Positions 30,867 to 41,300 of a stretch of DNA of 64,000 nt are shown in pieces. Origin of the DNA: an uncultured Clostridia bacterium (GTDB lineage: Bacteria > Bacillota > Clostridia > TANB77 > CAG-508). The notes under the pieces were generated by a model. It was not told the DNA's origin. It did no database searches and saw only the letters and a list, made by a program, of their open reading frames with translations. A program made the position numbers and the translations under genes. Location of the stretch: positions 34,800 to 98,799 of the forward strand of contig CALXAT010000006.1 in the NCBI GenBank assembly GCA_944386365.1, written 5' to 3'. The stretch's first letter is position 1. Every line of letters starts with the position of its first letter.

Positions 30867-31982
30867 TTATTGACGAATTTGATGCATATGTGCAATTGTA
30901 GTATCTGTTCCGTCTGCTGTTCCTGTACAAGGTTGAATTTGTGTGATATCTAAGGAAAGAACGGGGCGAAGTTTTCTACTATTGTTTTCTCCATTATGAC
31001 CATCAGAATCAAAATTATAATATCCTCCTATGTCAAAATTGTAAATAGTACGTAGTCCAAATGTAGCACTATTAGAGTAAGAATCAACAAAACGACTAGC
31101 TAACCAATAATTTGTATTAGTAGAAAATATCAATTGATATATAGTACTATTATCAAAATATGTATCAGGTACATTATTTAAAAAATAATAAGTTTGTGTT
31201 ACTGTTAGTCCATTTACAGCGGTATTTGATGTTTCAGTTATGGCGTAAGTATATCCATTATCACTTGAACTTATTCCATCAGTTTTTGTAGTTGTTGAAT
31301 TAATTCCACTTTTATTTTCTTTAGCATATAGAGTTGGATATTGATTAGCTCCATTTCCATATGTTTTTGTTTTTCCATATTGTATATTTGCAGAGCTTGT
31401 ATATGCATTTCTTGCTGCAATTCCTTCTTCATTCATTTGACTTTCTATATCTTCTATATTTATACTTCTTGCTGTAATGCCTAATGATTTATTACTATAT
31501 TGTTTAGCACATATATCGTTTAGTAATAGTACGCCATTATTATATCCTAAAGCGCCTTTAAAATATACTTCTTGATTGGTTGGATTCTCACTAACTAAGT
31601 CCACAGTTCCATCTTTATAGATGTTTAAGATTCTCCACTTCAATCCAGTTGTTTGAGCTATTGTTTGGTTGGTATCATATCCACTTTCTGCTGATGGTAA
31701 ACTGTATCCGCTTGATACTGTATCGTATGTGTAATTTACATAGTCGCCTATTTTTAACATATTAGATAAATTTTCGGTTAATGTTTCTTGATATATTTGA
31801 TTTATATTATCAACAGATTCCTGATATTCTTGTTTCATTTTATCTAGTTCTGACATTTGTATTCTATTTTTATTACTACCAATCATATATACACTAAATA
31901 TCACAATTAGGAAGAATAGTATAGCAAGTAGAATAAATAAAGTAATAGAACCTTTTTCACTCTTAAACATTCTCTTTTGCAT
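30867..31982 (-). CDS. Exported protein with 'GSITLF' N-terminal helix and DUF6273-like domain
   Basis: The start is set at the ATG at 31982 (MQKRMFKSEKGS) because AAAGGAG lies 8 bases upstream at 31991-31997. The 371-residue protein has a basic N-terminus, a hydrophobic helix beginning GSITLFILL (about residues 12-33), a short coiled-coil-like stretch (IQMSELDKMKQEYQ) and an extracellular domain. The pattern IGDYVNY, LKWRILNI, NTNYWLASRFVD, FGLRTI and LRPVLSL recalls DUF6273-type domains of Clostridia surface proteins. The first 60 residues are nearly the same as those of the divergent giant gene at 32382. The N-terminus resembles TadE/TadG-like or pseudopilin-type leaders but lacks the glutamate of type IV pilins. 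Function unknown; surface exposure inferred. Confidence 0.8.
   Translation of the reverse strand: MQKRMFKSEKGSITLFILLAILFFLIVIFSVYMIGSNKNRIQMSELDKMKQEYQESVDNINQIYQETLTENLSNMLKIGDYVNYTYDTVSSGYSLPSAESGYDTNQTIAQTTGLKWRILNIYKDGTVDLVSENPTNQEVYFKGALGYNNGVLLLNDICAKQYSNKSLGITARSINIEDIESQMNEEGIAARNAYTSSANIQYGKTKTYGNGANQYPTLYAKENKSGINSTTTKTDGISSSDNGYTYAITETSNTAVNGLTVTQTYYFLNNVPDTYFDNSTIYQLIFSTNTNYWLASRFVDSYSNSATFGLRTIYNFDIGGYYNFDSDGHNGENNSRKLRPVLSLDITQIQPCTGTADGTDTTIAHMHQIRQ
31837..31879 (-). repeat. 43-bp perfect inverted repeat, left copy (within coding sequence)
   Basis: On the minus strand this stretch reads GTAGTAATAAAAATAG... through ...CTAGATAAAAT and matches 32485-32527 without a mismatch. After one mismatch the match continues for about 14 bases. 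The codons just upstream in both genes differ at many synonymous sites, so the identity is patchy. Confidence 0.85.
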
Positions 31983-31997
31983 TTTCATTTCTCCTTT

Positions 31998-32025
31998 TTG
32001 TCGTGAAACTGCTATTTTGTGCAAT
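31998..32025 (+). repeat. 28-bp perfect inverted repeat, left copy
   Basis: The sequence starts TTGTCGTGAAACTG and ends TTTTGTGCAAT. Its exact reverse complement lies at 32332-32359. The match ends abruptly on both sides. It sits directly upstream of the Shine-Dalgarno of the minus-strand gene. Confidence 0.92.
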
Positions 32026-32331
32026 ATTTTTTAATTGCATTTTTTACTTAGAATTTCTCTAAGATACAGTAATACAATGAATCTTAGCGATTAACAGTCT
32101 CTTTTATTTCTTTAATATATATAATATTTTAATATATAATATAAAAAAATACAATTCACTATATTTTTCTGAATTTACAAGTGTTTAGTAATGCATACGG
32201 AATGTGGTTTGCAAAGAAATATTAAATTATATTAAATTTGTATTACACTTTTGTTACTATTTTTTTGCATAAATATATTTAAAACATTTCTTACGGACAT
32301 AAGGATTTAAAGGAATTTTAGGTTTATATTC
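32026..32331. promoter_or_regulatory. 306-bp AT-rich divergent promoter region between the inverted repeats
   Basis: No ORF. It has several TATAAT-like strings around 32120-32150, a small hairpin CTTAGA/TCTAAG near 32045-32065, and no clear -35/-10 pair that I can assign to one direction. It must hold the promoter or promoters of one or both flanking surface genes. Its position between perfect inverted repeats would let it act as an invertible segment. Confidence 0.5.
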
Positions 32332-32359
32332 ATTGCACAAAATAGCAGTTTCACGACAA
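32332..32359 (-). repeat. 28-bp perfect inverted repeat, right copy
   Basis: It begins ATTGCACAAAATAG and ends CACGACAA. It is the exact reverse complement of 31998-32025 and lies about 13 bases upstream of the Shine-Dalgarno of the giant rightward gene. Confidence 0.92.
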
Positions 32360-32381
32360 TTTAAAGATAAGGAGTGTCATT

Positions 32382-35300
32382 ATGCAAAAGAAAATGATTA
32401 AAAATGAAAAGGGCTCAATAACATTATTTGTACTATTAGCTATCCTATTTTTTCTAATAGTAATTTTTAGCTTGTTTATGACTAGTAGTAATAAAAATAG
32501 AATACAAATGTCAGAACTAGATAAAATAAAACAAGAATATGAAAAAGATGTGGATAACATAGATGAAATATATGATAATGTTGCATCTAAAGAATTAATT
32601 CAAGTTGCCTTTGATAAAAATGGTAATACATATAATATTGCAAAAGATGGAACAATCGATATTTCAACAAATGTTTCAATTACATATGAAGAAGGAATGA
32701 CAATTGCTTCTAGAGAATATGGTTGGAGTAATAGTAATGAAAAAGAACCTACAACTTGGACAAGTTTTGCAAATGATACTATAACTGTAACTAATAAAAA
32801 TCTTGGGCAAGGATCATATTATCTATGGGTAAGAGTAAAAAATGATAAAGATGTGACAAATACTACAGTATCTAATGTATTCCAAGTAAATGAAAATGAA
32901 ATTGGACTAAGTAAAGATAACACAGGATATGCAAAAGATAAAGTTACAATAACCATAGATTACAAAGATACCTATACAACAAACAAAAAAGTAGGAATTG
33001 GAACCACATTAGAAGAAGCAATGAAAAATGCAGTAGCAAATGAAAATACAACAATAGAAGTAACAGAAAATGGTTTTGTATATGTAACAGCAGAAGATGC
33101 CTATGGAAATGTATCATCAAGTTATATAGAAGTTGATAATATTGATAGAGAAGCACCAATTATCACATTAACACCAAATGGAGATGAATATGTAGTAAGA
33201 AACAATAGCACAATGCAAATCAATGTAGAGGTAAGTGCTGAAGATAAAATCAGTGGCGTAAAAGAAGTAAAATATTATTGGGGAACAAGTAATACAGAAA
33301 AACCTACAGATGAACAATATACAGTAACAGAAAATAATAAAACGGTATCAAGTGAACCATTAGGAGAAGGAACATACTATTTATGGATAAAAGCAACAGA
33401 TAATGCAGGAAATGTTAGAGAAGAACCAAGTTATGCATATGTAGTAAGACCGCCTTTAGCACCAGAAGTAAGTTTAAAAGAAAATGATGTAAATGGAAAA
33501 GAATATACAAGTGGAACATGGACCAATCAAGATGTATATCATGAGATATCATTACCAACAACAGATGGTATTGTAGAAAAATATCAGTATTCAAAAAATG
33601 GAAGTACTTGGGAAGATATAGATGGAGAAATAAAACCAAGTAAAGTGAACTATACAACAAACTTCCCAATATCAAGTGAAAATAAACCAGAATGGTTAGG
33701 AGATTTAACATCAAATGGAACATATTATTTTGATGTAGATGAAACAAATGGAACACTAACATCTGCTGGAGAACATGGAAATAAAGGAAGAAATTCAACA
33801 ACAGCTAATAGCTATATTCCTATCGATTTAAGTGATTATTCAGAAGATGACAGTTTAACAATCACTTTAAATTATACAATTTCTAGTGAAAGTGTTAACT
33901 ATGATATAGGTTATGCAACCATAACAGAAACAACAACTGCTCCTGCATACAATTCAAGTACGAATCAATTTATAAAAGTTGGAGGAAATTTAACCACATC
34001 TGAAAAATCAATAACCATATCAGGTGGAAAAGTATATTATTTACATCTTGGATATAGAAAAGATGGTAGTTCAAGCTCTGGAAGTGATAGTTTCATTATA
34101 AATAGTATTACACTAACATCAGAAACGTTAGGAAAAAAAGTATTTTTTAACAATTATAACAAAAATGAAAATACAATAACATATACTTTGCAAGATGAGA
34201 TAAATGAAGATTTCTACGTAAAAGCAATTTATGAGGACGGAACAGAAAGTGGAATTAGCCAATTTAAAATACAGATTGATAAAACAGCACCTGTAATAGG
34301 AAATATTTCAACTGAATTACTATCTCAAACAAACATCAAATTAACTGTATCAGATATAGTAGAAGAAGCTTCAGGAGTAAAAGGATATTATATTTCAACA
34401 GAAACAACAGCTCCAACTATTAATAGTAATTGGATAAGTATGACAGAAAACACATTTGAAACAGAAAGTTTAAACACAGGAACAACATATTATATCTGGC
34501 TAATAGACAATGCAAATAACATTTCAGAAATGTCTACAATTGAAGAAATTAATGCAAATTATAGAGTAGATAATTCAAAGTATACTATAACACTAGAAGA
34601 AGCTCTAGAATTAGCAAATAACAATTCTACAATTGAGCTGTTAAATGATTATACAGATTCTTCTACTGCAACAATTAATAAAAATATAACATTAAACACA
34701 GGAGATTATATATTAACAAGAACTGCAACAATAACCCTTAGTGGAGGAACAACTGATAATCCAATTATTTTTGAGTTAAATGGAAAAGTAACAAGTTCAT
34801 CTAATATAAATACATTAACAACAAATAATTACGTAATTATACAAGGAATAGGAACAATTGAAAGTACAGTAGCAAGTTCAAGTTATAGAGCAATATATAA
34901 CACAGGAACACTAACACAAGAAGGAGAATTAACAGTTAGTGGGTATTATATAGGAATATATAATACAAATACCTTTACATTAAACTCAGGAAAAGTAGAA
35001 AGTACATATAATAGTAGTTCAGCTTATGCTATATATAACTATTCATCAGGAGATATCGTTAATATAAATGGTGGAGAAGTTAGTGGATATTGTGGATTAT
35101 ATAATAGTAGTTCATCTACTGCTAATATAGCAGGAGGAAACATAAAAGGAACAGGTAATTATGGAATATATCATTCTTCTGGAACATTAACTATAAATGA
35201 TGGAACAATAACAGGAAATACTGATGGAATAAGAATTTCATCTTCCGGCACAATTAATGTAAATGGAGGATATATTTCAGGAACAAATGGAATATATGTC

Positions 35301-38300
35301 TCAAGTTCATCTGCCACAATAAATGTATTAGGAGGAACGGTCGTTGGAAGCACCTATGGAATTTATGGATATGGAGATAAGATTAGTATAGGAGATATCA
35401 ATACGGAAGTAAATCAAACAACACCAGTAATTTCAGGTGGGCAGTATGGAGTTTATATGGCGAGTAAATCATATATATATAATTTCTATAATGGAATCAT
35501 CATGGGTACAAACACAAAACCATATACAGATACAGTAAATCCAAGAGAAGGATATATGATATATACATATTATGATTATAATAATGCTAGAAAATATTGT
35601 TCTGTATTAACAACAACGGTAGATGAAATTACAATAGAACAAACACCTACAAATGATATATGGACAAATCAAGATGTAACTGTACAAGTGAAATATCCAA
35701 TATTAGAAGGAAGTACACTACAATATAGTGAAAATGGGCAAGATTGGAAAGATGTTGATAATGGTTATACAACTACTATCTCAGAAAATAAAAAAGTATA
35801 TGCAAGAATACTAGATGCATCAGGAATTATTTTAGCATATAAAGAACATGATGTTACAAATATAGATAAAATAGCACCAGTAGTAACAATCAATCCAGAA
35901 ACAACAAAATATACGATATATAACATGGATCAAACAGATGTCGATATAACAGTTACAGTAAATGTATCAGATGAAGGTGGAAGTCAGATAAAAACGAGCA
36001 AATATGGATGGTCAGAAAGTAAAGATGTAAAGCCTACACAATGGGAAGATTTATCTAATGGACAAACGATAACTAGAGAAAATAGCACAGTAGGAACCTA
36101 TTATTTATGGTTTGATGTATCAGATAATGCAGGAAATACAAGTGATGTGGATGTTATTCGATATATAGTAGAATTACAAGAAGCAGTAGCAAAAATTGTA
36201 GAAACAGGAGAATATTATTATACAATACAAGAAGCAATTGAAGCAGCAGGTACAACATCTGCAACAATACAAATTATAAAAGATACAGATGAAGTAAGTA
36301 CAATAGGAGAAGGACAGAATATAACAATAGATTTGAATGGATATACAATAGGAAGTTCAACAAGTGAACAAGCAACAATTACAAATAATGGAACATTGAC
36401 AATTATAGATAATAGTGAAAGTAAAACAGGAACAATCGAAAACTTTGTAGGAACAGCCATTGAAAATAATGGAACATTAACAATTGGAGATGATACAAAT
36501 GCAATAGAAGACAATACGCCAACCATTTCAGGAAAGAAAACAGGAATAAAAAATAATAATAGATTAAACTATTATGATGGAACAATTATAGGAAAAATCA
36601 CTATAGATGGAAATGTGCAAAGTACGCCAGAAAGTTATGGACCAGTAGGAACCTATGAAAATGGGATGACAGTTGTAAATTTAAGAGTTATATCAGACTA
36701 TGTAGCAAGAATAGAATGGTTCTATTATTCAACGTTACAAAGTGCATTTGATGTATGTGAAGCAAAAGAAAATAATACAGAGCAAACCACAGTTCATATG
36801 TTGAAAGATATAATATTAACTGATACAGTAACAACTTATATGGGACAAAATATACGTTTAAATTTAAATGGATATATGCTTACAAATTCAAATAATACGG
36901 TTTTAAATATAGTAGCTGACAGTAAACTAGAAATAACAGATTTAACAGAAGAACAAAATGGAAATATTACTAGCTCAGTTGAGGGAAGTTCTTCTTCTTC
37001 ATCTTATAATTATTATAAACTTATAATAAATAATGGACACTTCAATATATCTGGAGGAACAATATTATCAGAACAAAATTTTAATTATCCTATATACAAC
37101 GAAAATGGAACAGTAGAAATTACGGGAGGAACTGTAAATAGTAGTAATGCTTATAGTAATGCTTATAGTAATGCTTATGGAATATATAATTCAATTAATG
37201 GAACAGTAAATGTAACGGGAGGTATAATAAATAGTAGAGTAGGTAGTGACAAAAGTAATAATTCAAGTGCCTATGGAATATATAACAATAATGGAACAGT
37301 CTACATGGAAGGAGGAACAATAAATATTACTAATAGTGGTAGTGGATACCAAATTTATACATATGGAATATATAATATTGGTACGGGAACAATAAATATG
37401 ATGAAAGGAACAATAAATAGTATATGTGATGGTATCTATAGTAATAGTGATGGATATTCAGATACTTATGGAATATATAATTATAATGCTGGAACAGTAA
37501 ATGTAACAGGAGGAATAGTAAGTAGTAGTAGCAGTAATACTCGTAATAATAGTTATGCATATGGTATAATAAATTCAAGTAATGGAACGGTAAATGTAAC
37601 AGAAGGAACAGTAAGAAGTATCAGTATTAGATATGCATATGGTATAACAAATTCAAGTAGTGGGACGGTAAATATAACAGGTGGTGAAGTAAGTACTAGT
37701 AGCAGTAGATGTGATGCGTATGGAATACACAATAGTAGTACAGGAACAATAAATGTAACAAATGGAACAATAAGTGTTATTAACAGTAGCAGTAGCAGGA
37801 CTGCGTATGGAATATACAATGGTAGTACAGGAGCAATAAATGTAACAAATGGAACAATAAGTGTTATTAACAGTAGCAGTAGCTGGACTGCGTATGGAAT
37901 ATACAATAATAGTACAGGAACAATAAATATAACAGGAGGAACAATAAGTAGTGAAAGTGAAAATACATCTGCTTATGGAATATACAATTATAAAGCAGGA
38001 ATAATAAATCTACTAGGAGGTTCAGTAAGTAGTACTAGTAATAAATCTTCTTATGGGTTATATAATGGGGATAGTGGAACTATCAAAATAGGAACGAAAG
38101 ATGATAATAGCGTGAGTATAGATCAACCCAATATAATTTCTACATACACTGGTACATCAACTGATTATATTGGATATGGAATTTACAATAAATTGGGTAT
38201 GATATGTTTTTATAATGGAATTATACAGTCAACAAATATTATTGTATCTGGGGGAATAACGGAAATAAGGAATAACTATGAAATTGTGGAAGAAGTACAA

Positions 38301-41300
38301 GATTTATATAAGAGAATATATTTAAAAGAACAATCATTAAAAAATTATACTATAGAGAATATTAATACCGGAAAACAATATCTTACAATTCAAGAAGCTA
38401 TAAATGAAGTAACAGAAAATGAAAATGAACTAAAAGTATTAAAAGATTTTGAATTGATAAATGGTAGTTTTTATATTCCGGAAAATATAAATGTAAAATT
38501 GGATTTAAATGGAAAAACAATCACCAATAAATATATTCAAATTATTAATGATGGTAATCTAGAAATAGCAGATAGTCAGGAGAATGGAAAAATAGAAAAT
38601 GAAGAAATAAAAATAATTAATGCGAATAGCGGTACAATAAGTGTAAGTGGAGGTACAATAAATACTAATACAAATGATAGTAGTGATGATTATACGAAAA
38701 GTATTTATGGAATATATAATTCTAGTAGTGGAACGATAGAAGTAACAGGAGGTATAATAAATACTCAAAATAATAGTAGTAGTAGAGGTAATACCTATGG
38801 AATATATAATGCAAGTAATGGGATAGTAAAGGTAGAAAGAGGATCGGTTAGCAGTGAAGGTAATGCAATATATAATGAAACTGGAATAGTAAATGTAGTA
38901 GAAGGCATGGTACAAGGTAAGAAACATGGAATATACAATGTTTCCGGGACAATCAATATAACAGGTGGTTCAGTCAACGGTGGTAATGGGAATAGTTATC
39001 CAGAATATATGAGCGATTCTGGAATATGTAATAATTATAGTTCTGGAACAGTTAATATAACAGGAGGAATAATTAGTGGTTACGATGGAATAATTCTTTA
39101 TAATGGAGGGACAATAAACATAACAGGAGGCATAGTAAATGGAAGCGGTTCTGGAATATATATTAATAATAGTAGTGCAATAATTAATGTAAGAGGAGGA
39201 AAAATAAATAGTAGTAGAATTGGAATAAATAATAGTAAATCAGGTCAAATAAATATAGAAAGTGGGGAAATAACTGGTGAAAACTATGGAATATATAATT
39301 CTGACAAGGGAACAATTACAATAGGAATTAAGGGAGACAATATTATAAATAGTGAAGAACCTAGTGTAGTTGCAAATGGTTCTAAGGGATATGGAATATA
39401 TAACCCAAAAGGAACGTTCAATTTCTATGATGGAAGAATAGAGGGTTCAACAAAAGCTATTTATGAAGGATCTGAAATAACAGAGGTAGAGGAAATTCAA
39501 CAACCACAATATTCAGAAGACGGAACAATATATACATATGGATTAGAAGCAACAGATGTTGCTAAAATTGGAAGTACAACATATCTAAGCTTACAAGATG
39601 CTATAAATGATGCTACAGAAAATGATGTAATAGAAATATTAAGAGGAATACAATATACAAATCAAGATGTCACATTAATAATTCCAGAAGATAAAAATAT
39701 TACAATAGATTTACAAAATTATCCAATTGTATCAGCAATAGAAGATGCTGTATTTACTGTTGAAGGTAAATTGAAAGTTATAGATACGGTTAATGGAACA
39801 AATGGAAAGATAACAAGTTCTTATGAAAAAACAGTATATGTAAAACAAAGCGGAACATTAGAAATAAGTAGTGGAATTATAACAAATAATAAATCTGGAA
39901 ATAATATAGTAGAAAATGCAGGAACAGTTAATATGATGGAAGGATCTACTTTACAATTAGATACAGCAGGTTATACGATAAATAATATAGATACTGGAAT
40001 AGTAAATATATCTTCAAGCACCGTAAATGGAAACATATGTAATGCAGGAAAGATAGATGTAATAGATAGTGTAATAATAGGTGCATTAACTAATACGAAT
40101 TCAGGGAAAATGACTATTACTGATAGTAAAATAACAGGTAGTAGTACGTCTATAACAAATACAGGTTCAGGAATACTTAATATTGAAAATGGAATAATAG
40201 CAACAACAAGTTCTTCAAGTTCTGTAATAAAAAATCAGGAAAATGCTAGTATTAATATGAAGGGTGGAGAAGTTCGTACTTCAGGAAGTTATAGTTGTTA
40301 TGGAATAAATAACACAAGTGCAGGAAATATAAACATAACAGGAGGAAACATATCAGCAGTTACAACAGATACAAGTGCGTCAAATAAAGCCTATGGAATT
40401 TATTCAACAGCAGGAACAATAAATATAGGAACAAAAGATAGGAATATTAGTAGTGAAGGTCCAAGTATTTTAGGAACAACAAATGGTATTTATACAAATG
40501 AAGATTGTACATTAAATATTTATGATGGAATTATGAAAGGTAAAACTTTAGCTATTAGCGGAAATATAACATCATTAGAAGAACAATCAGAAATCGTAGT
40601 CGGAGAAGAAACTAATGAAGATAATATATATGAAACAGTATCTTTAGTTAAAGTGGACTCACCAATTGCAAGTGTTGGAGATACAGAATACTATTCTCTA
40701 AAAGAAGCTTTTGATAGTATTAATGGAGCAGAAACAGTAAATGTTTTAAGAACAGGAACGGTTGCAGAAACAATCAATATTTCTTCTGGTAAAAATGTAA
40801 CAATTGACTTAAATGGAAATACATTAAATATGTATACAAACTTTAACAATAGTGGAACATTAAAAATAACAGATACAAGTACAAATAGTTCTGGAGTATT
40901 AACAGGATACAAAGATAAAGTAATTGATAATACTGGTACATTTGAATTATTAGGTGGTACTATTTCAGAAATGACATATGGTGTATATAATAATAATGGA
41001 GGAACTACAAATATTTCAGGAGGTACATTAACAGATAATGAATATGGTGTATATAATGTAACTGGCGGAACGGTAAATGTAACAAACGGAAATGTTACAG
41101 GTAATACATATGGTATATTCAACTATGGTGGAGAAATAAATGTATCTGGTGGTAATATTACTGAAAATGATTACGGTATTTACAATAGTTCAGGAACAAC
41201 AAGTATTAATGGAACTTCTACAAATATTACTGGAAATGAATATGGTATATACAATAGTAGTGGAACAACAAATATTTCTGATTTAACCATCACAGGAAAC

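Noticed and set aside
37100..38060. Regularly spaced short repeats resembling a CRISPR array
   Set aside because: They lie in frame within the giant surface gene, encode the protein repeat GTINVTGG...AYGIYN, and the units are not a constant repeat with unique spacers.
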